Positions 41,438 to 50,622 of a stretch of DNA of 64,000 nt are shown here, one piece after another. The DNA is from Ereboglobus sp. PH5-10 (lineage in GTDB: Bacteria; Verrucomicrobiota; Verrucomicrobiia; Opitutales; Opitutaceae), in NCBI RefSeq assembly GCF_029504735.1, contig NZ_JAQFIP010000001.1, positions 1 to 64,000 of the forward strand. Direction: 5' to 3'. The position numbers and the translations under genes were made by a program. A model generated the notes under the pieces. The model was not told the origin of the DNA. It worked only from the letters and a program-made list of their open reading frames with translations, and did no database searches. Numbering within the stretch: the first letter of the stretch is position 1; every line of letters starts with the position of its first letter.

Positions 41438-42896
41438 CGGTCAGTTTGCCGCTTCGCGAGAGGCCCAGGGCACCGGTCATGACGTCGAAGAGTTCCGTGT
41501 TTTGCATCAATCCGCAAATGGGCTCGCTGCCGGGGCCGATCGCCGCCAGCTCCACATGGTCGCTCGTGTGCGCGATGCCGGTCCAGCCAATCGACGTGTA
41601 GTTCGCGATCAACTGGCCGAGCGTAATCGTAGCGCGGTTGCGCACACGGTATCCCTCGCGCGGCGCGGGATCCTTTTTTAACGCCCGCATGAGCAACTCG
41701 ATTTCGTCATCGAGCAGCTCGATGCCATTCGCGGTTTTCACGCGGTTGCGGATTTGCGCGGGCGTGCTTTTTTTGGAAAGCTTCGAGCGCACCCACCTGT
41801 TGCTCCGGCGAAAATCGCCCAGTCGGTCAAAACACTTCTGGGTGTCGCCGTAGCTGCCGCCGCGGCTGTCGAAACTGCCGCCGGTTCCGTTCAGGCCGGG
41901 ATTCGAGTTACCGTGGTCGGTCGTGACAATGACCAGCGTGTCGTCGCGCCCGGCGGCGAACTCAAGCGCCGCACCCACGGCGTCGTCGAAGTCAATCTGC
42001 TCGTGAATCAGCGCGCCGATGTCGTTGGCGTGCGCGGCGTAGTCGATGTTGGCCCCCTCGATTTGCATGAGAAAGCCGCCGGGGTGTTTCGCCATGCGGC
42101 CGATGGCGGCGCGCGCCATCTCGGCAAGTGACGGAATTGCCGCGCTGAGCGCCGCGTCCGCCTTCCGGTCAATCGCGTATGGCAGGTGGTCGTCGTCAAA
42201 CACGCCGAGCAGCCGCCCGCCGTTCGACGCCAAAAGCTCCTCGCGGTTGCGCAACACACTGTATCCGTTGTTTGAATACTCGATGAGGAGGTCGCGCTCG
42301 TCGTTGCGTTTTTCGGAATCAAAAAAACGCACGCCGCCCCCGAGCAACACGTCGTAGCGCGTGTCGAGATACTGGATCGCGATGTCGCCCTCGTCCACGC
42401 GCGACTCGATCGACGCGCCAAAACCCGCGGGCGTGGCATGCGTGAGGCGCGCCGTGGTGACAAGCGCGGTGCCGATGCCCGCCTCGGCCGCGAGGCGCAG
42501 GATGGGCTTGTGCAGGCGCCCGTCGGGAGTCTGGTTGAGCGCGCCGTTTTTGACCTTGTGGCCGCAGCCCCACGCCGACGCGGCGGCGGCGGAATCGGTC
42601 ACGAGCGCGTTGGCCGAGCAGGTGTCCATCAGGGCGCGGCGAACATTGGGATATTTTTTATACATCCCGAGCCAGTGCGTGCCGCGGTTTTCGAAACGGC
42701 GCAGGTAGCGCTCCGTCATCGTGAGCGTGCCGAGGCTCATGCCGTCGGACACGAGCAGGATGACATTGCGGGCGCGCCGCGGCCCGGCGGTGATCGCGGC
42801 GGATGGCGCGGATGCCGAACCGCGCAAGCCTGTTGAGAGCAAAACGGAACCGGCGATGCCGGTGCGAAGAAAATCGCGGCGGGTAAACTTGGACAT
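41424..42896 (-). CDS. Alkaline phosphatase, probably Tat-exported
   Basis: This 490-residue protein starts MSKFTRRDFLRTG, a twin-arginine signal, followed by a hydrophobic stretch. It has the alkaline phosphatase signature: Asp51 in VSDGM (metal ligand), the phosphorylated Ser102 in TDSAAAASAWGCG, and C-terminal metal-site motifs VTTDHGNSNPG and GIAHTSDHVELAAIGPG. These enzymes release phosphate from organic esters outside the cytoplasmic membrane. The frame opens at 42935, but the Tat start at 42896 is preferred. The stop codon is supplied by a family C palindrome, so the last few residues may differ from relatives. Confidence 0.93.
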   Translation of the reverse strand: MSKFTRRDFLRTGIAGSVLLSTGLRGSASAPSAAITAGPRRARNVILLVSDGMSLGTLTMTERYLRRFENRGTHWLGMYKKYPNVRRALMDTCSANALVTDSAAAASAWGCGHKVKNGALNQTPDGRLHKPILRLAAEAGIGTALVTTARLTHATPAGFGASIESRVDEGDIAIQYLDTRYDVLLGGGVRFFDSEKRNDERDLLIEYSNNGYSVLRNREELLASNGGRLLGVFDDDHLPYAIDRKADAALSAAIPSLAEMARAAIGRMAKHPGGFLMQIEGANIDYAAHANDIGALIHEQIDFDDAVGAALEFAAGRDDTLVIVTTDHGNSNPGLNGTGGSFDSRGGSYGDTQKCFDRLGDFRRSNRWVRSKLSKKSTPAQIRNRVKTANGIELLDDEIELLMRALKKDPAPREGYRVRNRATITLGQLIANYTSIGWTGIAHTSDHVELAAIGPGSEPICGLMQNTELFDVMTGALGLSRSGKLTAAVS

Positions 42897-43249
42897 GCGG
42901 CGTATGGTTACGCATCGAAAAAACAAAATCAACATGCGGATGTCGTTTTCATTGCCATTATTTATTCACAAACACGGTGATTTTCAAACAGCAGAAAGGA
43001 GCACGGAGGCCCGCAGAGTTTTTTGGGGCCCGCAAGACGTCACACATCCACATCAAAACGAACACAAAAAATACCGACCACGGATTACACGGATTATCAC
43101 GGATAAATACAAAACAGCGGAGTCTGCATCCGTGCAAATCCGTGTAATCCGTGGTTAAAAAACAATCCTCCTTTTGCGAAATCTCATCTCGCGCCCGCTG
43201 GCGGGATCGTTCAGCGTGTGCGGCAATTCACGTCATAGCAAACCGCCGC
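42897..43249. other. Divergent phosphatase / ABC exporter region
   Basis: This 353-base gap lies between divergently oriented genes. It holds a family H inverted repeat (43077-43156) that covers the probable exporter leader. The frame of the exporter remains open to 43151, within the repeat, but that extension looks like read-through of repeat sequence. No promoter hexamer can be named with confidence. Confidence 0.5.
43077..43156. repeat. Family H inverted repeat (ACCACGGATTACACGG)
   Basis: The left arm 43077-43104 (ACCACGGATTACACGGATTA) and right arm 43128-43156 (AATCCGTGTAATCCGTGGTT) are near-perfect complements with a loop of about 23 bases. It resembles the repeat at 33134-33226. Confidence 0.85.
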
Positions 43250-45055
43250 ATGAAGCGTTTCATTCCCTATTACTCGCACCTCAAGCAAGTCCGCTGGCCC
43301 TTTATCGGCGGCATTTTCTTCGGCATCTGTTTCGGCATCTCGAGCGGTTTCGGGATTCCGTTCATGCTGAAAAAAGTGCTGCCCGCGCTTTTCCCCGACA
43401 CCGGAGAGGGCGTCACGCCGCTTGTGCTTTTGTCCGGCGAGGAGGCCTCGTGGATGCCCGCCATCATCGTGCCCGAGCAATACGTCCTCATTGTCGCGCT
43501 TTTCCTGCTTCCGGTGACGTTTTCGATACGCGGCATCAGCCAGTTTCTCAACGCCTACCTGCTCAACTACGCCGGCCTGCGCGTCCTCGAGTCCATACGC
43601 GCCGACATCTTCGCGCACCTGCAGTTTCTGCATCTCGACTATTTCCGCAAACACAAGTCGGGCGATCTCATCAGCCGCGTTTCAAACGACACCACGGTTG
43701 TCAAGGGAGTGATTGTCGAGGCCACCAACGACATCCTCATCCAACCCTTCACGCTCATCGGCGCCATGGGTTATCTCGTGTGGGAAACGCTGCAGCATCC
43801 CGAGGTGCTGCACTTCCTCGCCTGCCTGCTGGTGGTGCCCCTCTGTATTCTTCCCATTCGCTACGTGGGCAAAAAAACCCTGCGCAAATCCCAGGCGATG
43901 CTCGGCCAGGCGGGCGAGCTCAACGCCATCCTCACCGAAAGCCTCCAGTCGCCGCGCGACATCCGCGCCTACAACCTTGAGCAGCGCGAAATCTCCCGCT
44001 TCCGCCAGCAAGTGCGGAAGTTTTTCAAACTTCAACTGAAGGTCGTCAAATACGACAAGATGCTCTCGCCCATCATCGAGGTCGTCGCCGCCTTCGGCAT
44101 TTCCCTCGCCATCTACCAAATCCACGGCAGCGGCCTGGACCAGGAATCCGTCATCGCGCTTATCGGCGCGCTCTATTTCGCCTACACGCCCATCAAAAAA
44201 CTCGGCGGCCTCAACAACCGCATCCGCCAGGGCGAATCCGCGCTCAACCGCATCGAGGAGGTTCTCTACTCCCCAATCGAGGTCGCCTCGCCCGCAACCC
44301 CGGCGCCCATTCCCGCCGGCGGGGGCGATGTCGCCTTTGAAAACGTCACGTTCGGCTACGACCCGGAAAATCCAATTCTCAAGGATGTCAACATCGGCAT
44401 TCGCACCGGGGAAATCGTCGCGCTAGTCGGGGCCACCGGCGCGGGCAAGAGCACCTTCATCAACCTCATCCCGCGCTTCTACGACGTCACCTCCGGCCGC
44501 ATCACGCTCAACGGAATCGACCTTCGCAAAGCCTCGCTCGCCGACCTGCGCAGCCACATCGCGCTCGTCTCGCAGCAACCCATTCTTTTCAACGACACCA
44601 TTTACAACAACATCCTGCTCGGGCGCCCCGATGCCTCGCGCGCCGAGGTCGAGGAGGCGGCCCGCCGCGCCTATGCGTTTGAATTTATCACCGGGCTTCC
44701 CGAAGGCTGGGAGACCATTGTCGGCGAGCGCGGCGACCGGCTCTCCGGCGGACAACGCCAGCGCATCGCCATCGCGCGCGCGTTCCTTCGCAACGCGCCC
44801 ATCCTGATACTCGACGAGGCCACCAGCGCGCTCGACACCGAGTCCGAGGCGCAAGTGCAAGGCGCGCTCGAGGAGCTCACCCGTGGCAAGACAACATTCA
44901 TCATCGCGCACCGTTTCAGCACGATTCGCAACGCGACCAAAATCCTCGTCCTCGACCAAGGCCGCATCATCGCCACCGGCACCCACGCCGAGCTCTACCA
45001 AGACAGCCCCGTCTACAAAAACCTCTACGATTTGCAGACGGTGAGCGCGGGGTGA
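43250..45055 (+). CDS. ABC transporter, permease and ATPase (MsbA-like exporter)
   Basis: This 601-residue half-transporter has a six-helix ABC membrane domain (about 15-320) with LRVLESIRADIFAHLQFLHLDYF and the coupling region DIRAYNLEQREI. Its ATPase domain has Walker A GATGAGKST (394-402), signature LSGGQRQ (498-504), Walker B ILILDEA (518-524) and the H-loop IIAHRFST. It functions as a homodimer, and the family includes lipid A flippase MsbA and drug exporters. The ATG at 43250 is preferred over the upstream 43151, which lies in repeat sequence. Lipid export is inferred from similarity only. Confidence 0.93.
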   Translation: MKRFIPYYSHLKQVRWPFIGGIFFGICFGISSGFGIPFMLKKVLPALFPDTGEGVTPLVLLSGEEASWMPAIIVPEQYVLIVALFLLPVTFSIRGISQFLNAYLLNYAGLRVLESIRADIFAHLQFLHLDYFRKHKSGDLISRVSNDTTVVKGVIVEATNDILIQPFTLIGAMGYLVWETLQHPEVLHFLACLLVVPLCILPIRYVGKKTLRKSQAMLGQAGELNAILTESLQSPRDIRAYNLEQREISRFRQQVRKFFKLQLKVVKYDKMLSPIIEVVAAFGISLAIYQIHGSGLDQESVIALIGALYFAYTPIKKLGGLNNRIRQGESALNRIEEVLYSPIEVASPATPAPIPAGGGDVAFENVTFGYDPENPILKDVNIGIRTGEIVALVGATGAGKSTFINLIPRFYDVTSGRITLNGIDLRKASLADLRSHIALVSQQPILFNDTIYNNILLGRPDASRAEVEEAARRAYAFEFITGLPEGWETIVGERGDRLSGGQRQRIAIARAFLRNAPILILDEATSALDTESEAQVQGALEELTRGKTTFIIAHRFSTIRNATKILVLDQGRIIATGTHAELYQDSPVYKNLYDLQTVSAG

Positions 45056-45070
45056 ATCCGGATGTGTTTC

Positions 45071-45170
45071 GTAGGGGCGCACCTTGCGTGCGCCCTCGTT
45101 TGCGGAAAACCGCAGCTAACATTCGCACAAAGCGGGCTAACGTCAGGGCGCACGCAAGGTGCGCCCCTAC
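45071..45170. repeat. Family C palindrome, downstream of the ABC exporter
   Basis: GTAGGGGCGCACCTTGCGTGC at the left and the complementary GCGCACGCAAGGTGCGCCCC at the right form strong 20-bp arms. The loop holds AAACCGCAGCTAACATTCGC. It lies 16 bases after the exporter stop and could act as a terminator hairpin. Confidence 0.9.
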
Positions 45171-45310
45171 AATTTGGTTTCGCAACCGCGTGACGCCGCG
45201 CCCGCAATCGTCCTCTGCAAATCAACGCATTCACTGGAATAAAGGTTTGGTTCGGCCCTTCCGCTTGGTAACGTGGCGCGTTTTTTATTAACCCTCATCA
45301 TTACCCGAGC

Positions 45311-46075
45311 ATGAATCTGAAACACGCATTCCACGCGGCGGTCATCTCCGCGACATTGTTTTTCCCAGCCTCGCTTTTCGCGGACGACGCGCCGTTTTAC
45401 ACCAGGGATCCGATGGACATCGTCGCGCAACTTCCCCCGCCGCCGTCCGATGACTCGCCCGCCGGAATGGCGGATTTGGAAACCATTCTCCAAGTGCAAA
45501 AGGACCGGACGCCGGAGCAGGTGAAGCGCGCGACCAGCGTTGCCGGAAACACAACATTTTCGATGGGAGCGCATGTCTTCGGGCCGGAGTTCACGCCTGA
45601 GAATCTTCCCCGCGTGTCGGCGATTCTTTACAAGGCTCGTCTGGGACTGCGCAAGGTGCTCCAACCGGCGAAAAAAAACTGGAGCCGTGAACGTCCCAGC
45701 GTGAGGGACGGGCGCGTCGAGCCCTGCGTGGCGATTCCAAAGGCCAACAATTATTATTCCTATCCGAGCGGCCATTCTTCGGCGGAGGCGTTGTTTTTTG
45801 CCTTTTATAGCGAAGCCATGCCCGAGTATGCGGCGCTTTTTGAGGACTATGTCCGGGAGACGATGTGGTGCCGGGTGATCGGCGGCGTGCATTATCCGAC
45901 GGATACGCAAGCCGGGAACATGCTCGGGAAACTGGTGGCGGAGGAAATGCTGAAGAACCAGTCAACGCGGAATGCGATCGCGGAAATGCGCACGGAGATT
46001 CTCGACTTTCTAAAGAAGCATCCGGACGCCCTCGAAAGCGCGGAGGCGGCGAAAAAGAAAGCGGCGCGCCGGTAG
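45311..46075 (+). CDS. Class A acid phosphatase (PAP2 / PhoN-like)
   Basis: The 254-residue protein has a signal peptide (MNLKHAFHAAVISATLFFPASLFA, cleavage near residue 24) and the three PAP2 motifs: Lys121-x6-Arg128-Pro129, Pro-Ser-Gly-His at 152-155 and Arg188-x5-His194-x3-Asp198. PhoN enzymes are periplasmic non-specific acid phosphatases. Spacing and length fit class A. The alkaline phosphatase lies upstream on the other strand across the exporter gene, but no shared operon is evident. Confidence 0.93.
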   Translation: MNLKHAFHAAVISATLFFPASLFADDAPFYTRDPMDIVAQLPPPPSDDSPAGMADLETILQVQKDRTPEQVKRATSVAGNTTFSMGAHVFGPEFTPENLPRVSAILYKARLGLRKVLQPAKKNWSRERPSVRDGRVEPCVAIPKANNYYSYPSGHSSAEALFFAFYSEAMPEYAALFEDYVRETMWCRVIGGVHYPTDTQAGNMLGKLVAEEMLKNQSTRNAIAEMRTEILDFLKKHPDALESAEAAKKKAARR

Positions 46076-46104
46076 CGTGCCATATCATTTTCAGAAGAAA
46101 TTAA

Positions 46105-46132
46105 GGTAGGGCGGTTTCGCCGAAACCGCCGT
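46105..46132. repeat. Family E-like GGTAGGGCGG palindrome
   Basis: GGTAGGGCGGTTTCGCCGAAACCGCC contains a perfect GGCGGTTTCG / CGAAACCGCC stem. The first bases match family E (GGTAGGGCG). It lies between the convergent acid phosphatase and LacI-family genes and may act in termination. Confidence 0.65.
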
Positions 46133-46191
46133 GTTTGCATTCAATATTCCCGGCACGCTCGACGAGCGCGCCCCACCCTTCCGGAGTCTGA

Positions 46192-47214
46192 TTACGGCGC
46201 GTCTTTCCAGATGCCGTCCATCAACATCGAGACCGGACACTCGGGGACGCCGAGGTTGTTTGCGTGCATTTGGGCGACCACCATGTCCACGGCGTTTGCC
46301 GCAAGCTCGTCGTTGCGCAAATTGACCCCGGAGAGGACGCCCTGCGGATGCCATTCAAGCGTGATTATCTTGCGGGTCTTGGGCGATATTCTGCGTATCA
46401 ACTCGACTGCCTGCCGGTCGATTTGCCATGCCATTATCAGCACGTCCGGCTTTGTTTTTCGCAGCCATTTTTCCATTGGCGAAAAGTCCTTGGGCGTTCC
46501 GTAGGCGACGCATTTCATCGCATCTTTTGGATTCGGGTGATTCGTGATGAACGCGGCCGTCTGCATGAAGTGGATGCGCTCCTGCACCTCCTGGTTGAGA
46601 ATGATCGCCGGGCGGGTGTGCCCTTCCCTGCCCAGGCGTTCGAGCACCCGCCAGACGCTCCGATAATGAAAATGCGCCGAGCGGCTTATGGACGGCGTGA
46701 ACTCCGTGTGGCCGATGACCGCCGTCGCAAAGGGGCTCCAATCCCAATCCAGTGCAATGCTCCCGCGACAATCCATCGGCGCGAAAATGACACCGGAGAT
46801 TCCGCGTGAAACCAGTATCTTCCACAGGCGCGCCGGGGACAGCCCGTCCCCGAAGAGCCGGAACTGGTCAAGCGCGCAGCCGTGCTGCTCCGCCCGGCGC
46901 GTCACGCCGAGCAGGATGTTTTTTGCGAATTCCCGCGTGGCCGTGGCCAACCCCGACAATTCGCGCGGGGTGTTGATCCAGACCAGGGCAAGGGTTTCCC
47001 CTTTTTCAAGACGCCGCCCGCGCCGGATGTTTGCCATGAGCGATTTGATGCGCAAGTCGGGCTTGTAGCCGAGCTCCGCGGCCACCTTTCGCACGCGCTC
47101 CACGGTCGCGCGCGAGATGTTCGGATGTCCGCGCAATGCGTAGGAAGTGCCGCCAATGCTCAACCCCGCAGCCTTCGCGACATCCGTGAGGGTAACCTTT
47201 ATGAGCTTCGACAT
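46192..47214 (-). CDS. LacI-family transcriptional regulator
   Basis: This 340-residue protein starts with a LacI helix-turn-helix (VTLTDVAKAAGLSIGGTSYALRGHPNISRATVERV, about 5-40) including the hinge start LGYKPD. A periplasmic-binding-protein-like sensor domain follows. The frame opens at 47250, but the ATG at 47214 fits the family N-terminus. It is divergent from the symporter-oxidoreductase-kinase genes and probably regulates them in response to a sugar-type ligand. Ligand unknown. Confidence 0.92.
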   Translation of the reverse strand: MSKLIKVTLTDVAKAAGLSIGGTSYALRGHPNISRATVERVRKVAAELGYKPDLRIKSLMANIRRGRRLEKGETLALVWINTPRELSGLATATREFAKNILLGVTRRAEQHGCALDQFRLFGDGLSPARLWKILVSRGISGVIFAPMDCRGSIALDWDWSPFATAVIGHTEFTPSISRSAHFHYRSVWRVLERLGREGHTRPAIILNQEVQERIHFMQTAAFITNHPNPKDAMKCVAYGTPKDFSPMEKWLRKTKPDVLIMAWQIDRQAVELIRRISPKTRKIITLEWHPQGVLSGVNLRNDELAANAVDMVVAQMHANNLGVPECPVSMLMDGIWKDAP

Positions 47215-47269
47215 GTTCCCGAAGTTTTCAGGCGGAAATTGCGCGGTCAAGCACTGCCGCCCGAGCGGA

Positions 47270-47283
47270 CATTAACGCTTTCA
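47270..47283. promoter_or_regulatory. Candidate LacI-family operator
   Basis: CATTAACGCTTTCA contains a near-match to the family operator core AANCGNTT (TAACGCTT, 7 of 8). It lies 56 bases upstream of the regulator start and 80 upstream of the symporter start, where repression of both would make sense. The outer bases are not symmetric, so this is tentative. Confidence 0.3.
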
Positions 47284-47362
47284 GTTCGCTTTGCGTTTCA
47301 TTTGTTGCGCAAGCCTGTTGAATGGAGCAGCAATCAATTCCCCCCATTTACCCAATCAATAC

Positions 47363-49099
47363 ATGACCTCAATCGACTACCTGATCATATTGTTATACTT
47401 CGTCGGACTCTTGATTTTGGGAGCGACGGTCGGGCGCAGGATCAAAAGCTCCAAGGAGATGTTTATCGCCGGAAGAAACTCCTCGTGGTGGCTCTCCGGC
47501 CTGTCCACTTACATGACAATATTCTCGGCGGGGACGTTTGTCGTGTGGGGCGGCGTCGCCTACCGTTCCGGCGTGGTGGCGATTGTCGTGGGGCTCATGC
47601 TGGGTTTCGCGTCGCTGCTCGTGGGATTGTTTCTCGCCGGCAAATGGTCGCGGATGCGCATTAATTCTCCCGCGGAATATCTCGGCATCCGCTTCGGCAA
47701 GCCAACCATCCGCTTCTACACTGTTTTCGGAATGATCGGCAAAGGAGTCCACACGGCCGTGGCGCTCTACGCCGTCGCAATCATGGCCGTGGCGCTGATG
47801 CCGTTGCCCGAGGGCCATTTCCTCGCCGATCCGCGAACGGGCCACCTGTCGATCACCTGCGCGGTCATCGTGCTCGGGCTTATCACCTTCGTTTATACGG
47901 CGGCGGGCGGATTTCTCGCGGTGCTGATGACCGACGTCGTGCAGTTTGCGATCCTCATAGCGATGATACTCATCATGATTCCGCTCTCGTTCAACAGCGT
48001 GGGCGGGGTTCAAGAGTTCATCGCCAAGGCGCCGCCCGAGTATTTCTCCCTTTTCACCAGCCAGTATTCCTGGGTGTGGATGATCCTGTGGTGCCTGTTG
48101 CACGCCTTCATGATCGGCGGCGACTGGGCTTTCGTTCAACGCTACATCAGCGTGCCGACGCCCCGGGATGCGAAGAAGAGCGTCTTTCTTGTCGCCGGTC
48201 TTTATTTCGTCACGCCGCTGTTTTTTTATGTGCCGGCGCTGGTTTACCGCGTCATCAATCCCGACGCCAATCCCGAGCAAGCCTACATGTTGATGAGCCA
48301 ATACATCCTGACCACGGGCATGCTGGGAATGATGATGGCCGCCATGCTCTCGGCGACAATGAGCATGGTTTCAGGCACGCTCAACGTCTACGCCAACGTC
48401 TTCACCTACGACATTTTTAAATCCCTCCGTCCGCAATCAACCGACAGGACATTGATGCGGGTCGGGCGTGTTTTCACGTTCATCTACGGTTCGCTCATCA
48501 CGCTGGTCGCCATTCTCATCCCGTTCCTCGGTGGCGCCGAGCGCGTGGTCGTGTCGTTCCTCACGCTGGTCATTTCGCCACTCTTCATTCCGTCGATATG
48601 GGGACTGTTCTCCAAGCGCATCGGCCAGAAATCCGTCTTCATAAGCATGGGCATCACCTTCGGCACCGCCATTTTGGTGAAGGCCGGATTGCTATTCCCC
48701 GACGTTGTCAGCCGGCACCCCACGTTTGTCGACGCCTTCATCGGCCTGGTGTTCCCCGTCACCATTCTGACCATCCTCGAACTCATCCTGTGGAAAAAAC
48801 CGCAGGCCGAGGGATTCCTCAAAATCGCCGCGCGCTACAAGAAAGAGGACGAGGTGCTGACCGCGGAACAGATCCAAAAGAACAAACAGGCCGGCGCGAT
48901 GTATTCGAACATGGCCTTCAAAATCATGATGGGCACCTACGCCGCCATCGGCCTCGCGATGGTGCTGCTCGCCCTCGGCAACAAGGACGACCGCGGCTCG
49001 ATGCTGCTCTACGGAGGCATCTTCCTCGGCCTGTCCACACTGGCGTTCCTGCTCTACCACGGCATCAGGGCGAAACGAAAAAACTCAAACGCCGGCTGA
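47363..49099 (+). CDS. Sodium:solute symporter family transporter
   Basis: This 578-residue protein has about 13-14 membrane segments and SSS-family motifs: GRRIKSSKEMFIAGRNSSWWLSGLSTYMT in the first cytoplasmic region and a long helix with TYTAAGGFLAVLMTDVVQFAI (VYTAAGG.. TD..Q). These proteins import sugars, proline, vitamins or similar solutes with sodium. The frame opens at 47291, but the ATG at 47363 is the family start. It leads an operon with an FAD oxidoreductase (24 bases later) and a ribulokinase-like kinase, so a sugar or sugar-acid substrate is inferred. Confidence 0.92.
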   Translation: MTSIDYLIILLYFVGLLILGATVGRRIKSSKEMFIAGRNSSWWLSGLSTYMTIFSAGTFVVWGGVAYRSGVVAIVVGLMLGFASLLVGLFLAGKWSRMRINSPAEYLGIRFGKPTIRFYTVFGMIGKGVHTAVALYAVAIMAVALMPLPEGHFLADPRTGHLSITCAVIVLGLITFVYTAAGGFLAVLMTDVVQFAILIAMILIMIPLSFNSVGGVQEFIAKAPPEYFSLFTSQYSWVWMILWCLLHAFMIGGDWAFVQRYISVPTPRDAKKSVFLVAGLYFVTPLFFYVPALVYRVINPDANPEQAYMLMSQYILTTGMLGMMMAAMLSATMSMVSGTLNVYANVFTYDIFKSLRPQSTDRTLMRVGRVFTFIYGSLITLVAILIPFLGGAERVVVSFLTLVISPLFIPSIWGLFSKRIGQKSVFISMGITFGTAILVKAGLLFPDVVSRHPTFVDAFIGLVFPVTILTILELILWKKPQAEGFLKIAARYKKEDEVLTAEQIQKNKQAGAMYSNMAFKIMMGTYAAIGLAMVLLALGNKDDRGSMLLYGGIFLGLSTLAFLLYHGIRAKRKNSNAG

Positions 49100-49123
49100 A
49101 CAATTTTCCGGAAAAACAAAATC

Positions 49124-50425
49124 ATGGAATCAATCACACAGACAAAAAACGTCCCCGTCGCGGGGCAATACGACGTGGTGGTGTGCGGAGGCGGCCCCGC
49201 CGGATTCATCGCAGCGATCGCCGCCGCGCGAGGCGGGGCGCGCACCGCGCTCATCGAACGATATGGGTTTGCGGGCGGAATGGCCACCGCCGGACTCGTC
49301 GCCCCGATCAGCGTTTTCAATTACAACGGACGCCGGATAATCGGCGGCCTGCCATGGGAGTTCGTTGAGCGGCTCATGGAAATAGGCGGCGCGGAGGAGG
49401 AAAAGCCGCTCGGCAACATCACCTTCTCGCCCGAGAAATACAAACTCACCGCCCAGCGCATGCTTCTGGAGGCCGGAGTGTCGCTCTATTACCACTCCTA
49501 CCTGAGCGGCTGCCAAAAAACAGGCGACAGCATCACCCATGTGATCATGGAAAACAAAAACGGCACGGAGGCCCTCACCGCGAAGTATTTCATCGATTGC
49601 ACAGGCGACGCCGATCTCGCCATGCAAGCCGGCGTTCCGATGCAGCCCTCAGCCAAACCGCTGCAACCGGCCTCGCTCATTTTCATGCTCGGCGGCGTGG
49701 ACACCGGCGCGCTGCCGATGATCCGGCACAGCCAGCAAGGGGTTAATTATCACGATCTCGCCATCCGCGAAACGCTCACCGAGCTGCGCAAAACGCAGGA
49801 TATCCCCGTGTTCGGCGGCCCGTGGTATTGCGGCGTGCTGGCCCCCGGAATCGTGCTTCTCAACATGACGCGCGCGCAAGCCGACATGGCGGACAATCGC
49901 GAGGCCACCAACACGGAATGCCTTCTGCGCGAGCACGCCCATCTGTTCGCCGGACTTCTTCGCGAACACATCCCCGCGTTCCGCAACTCAAGCCTGATCG
50001 GCACCGCCACGCAAACCGGTGTTCGCGAGACGCGCCGCATCAAGGGAGCCCACACGCTCACCGGCGACGAATACCTCAACGCGGTCGATTTCCCCGACGC
50101 CATCTCGCGCGGATGCCATCCGGTTGACATACACGCCTCCGAAACGACGCAGCAACGATGCGAGTTCCTCAAGAACGCCGCGTTCATTCCCTACCGCTGC
50201 CTGATCGCGCCCGGCTTCCCGAACCTTCTGGTTGCCGGCAGATCATTCTCCTCGGACGAAATCGCCTCGGCCTCCGTGCGCGTGCAAGCCTCGGTCATGG
50301 GATTGGGGCAGGCCGCCGGAACCGCCGCCGCCCTGTGCCTCAAGGCAAACGCCGCCGTGTCAGCCGTGGATGTCAACGCGCTCCGGAACCGACTGACGCA
50401 AGACGGTGTAAACCTCGCGGCGTAA
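49124..50425 (+). CDS. FAD-dependent oxidoreductase (FAD_oxidored family)
   Basis: The 433-residue protein has the dinucleotide-binding loop CGGGPAGF (21-28) in a Rossmann fold, a conserved QRMLLEAGVSLYYHS segment, YFIDCTGDADLA, and the C-terminal REtrRI-type motif (RETRRIKGAHTLTGDEYL) of the family. Members are often found in sugar-utilisation clusters of Verrucomicrobiota and Bacteroidota. The substrate is unknown. It lies in the same operon as the symporter and the kinase and may oxidise the imported solute or a breakdown product. Confidence 0.88.
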   Translation: MESITQTKNVPVAGQYDVVVCGGGPAGFIAAIAAARGGARTALIERYGFAGGMATAGLVAPISVFNYNGRRIIGGLPWEFVERLMEIGGAEEEKPLGNITFSPEKYKLTAQRMLLEAGVSLYYHSYLSGCQKTGDSITHVIMENKNGTEALTAKYFIDCTGDADLAMQAGVPMQPSAKPLQPASLIFMLGGVDTGALPMIRHSQQGVNYHDLAIRETLTELRKTQDIPVFGGPWYCGVLAPGIVLLNMTRAQADMADNREATNTECLLREHAHLFAGLLREHIPAFRNSSLIGTATQTGVRETRRIKGAHTLTGDEYLNAVDFPDAISRGCHPVDIHASETTQQRCEFLKNAAFIPYRCLIAPGFPNLLVAGRSFSSDEIASASVRVQASVMGLGQAAGTAAALCLKANAAVSAVDVNALRNRLTQDGVNLAA

Positions 50426-50462
50426 TTTGGCATGAAAATGCGAAATGCGCACATGCGTTTTC

Positions 50463-50565
50463 GTAGGGGCGCACCTGGCGTGCGCCCTAATGCCCGCCCG
50501 CTTTCCGCGAACGCACGCAAACAGTCTTTCGCATACGAGGGCGCACGCCAGTGTATGCGTCCCTA
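50463..50565. repeat. Family C palindrome, between oxidoreductase and kinase genes
   Basis: GTAGGGGCGCACCTGGCGTG at the left and CGCACGCCAGTGTATGCGTCCC at the right are imperfect complements with a loop containing CCCGCCCGCTTTCCGCG. The right arm has decayed (TGTATGCG for GTGCG). It lies inside the presumed operon. Confidence 0.85.
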
Positions 50566-50622
50566 TGGTTGCGACTCGCACGCAACACCTTTTTGATTCA
50601 GAAAAACTGGCAACAAATCATC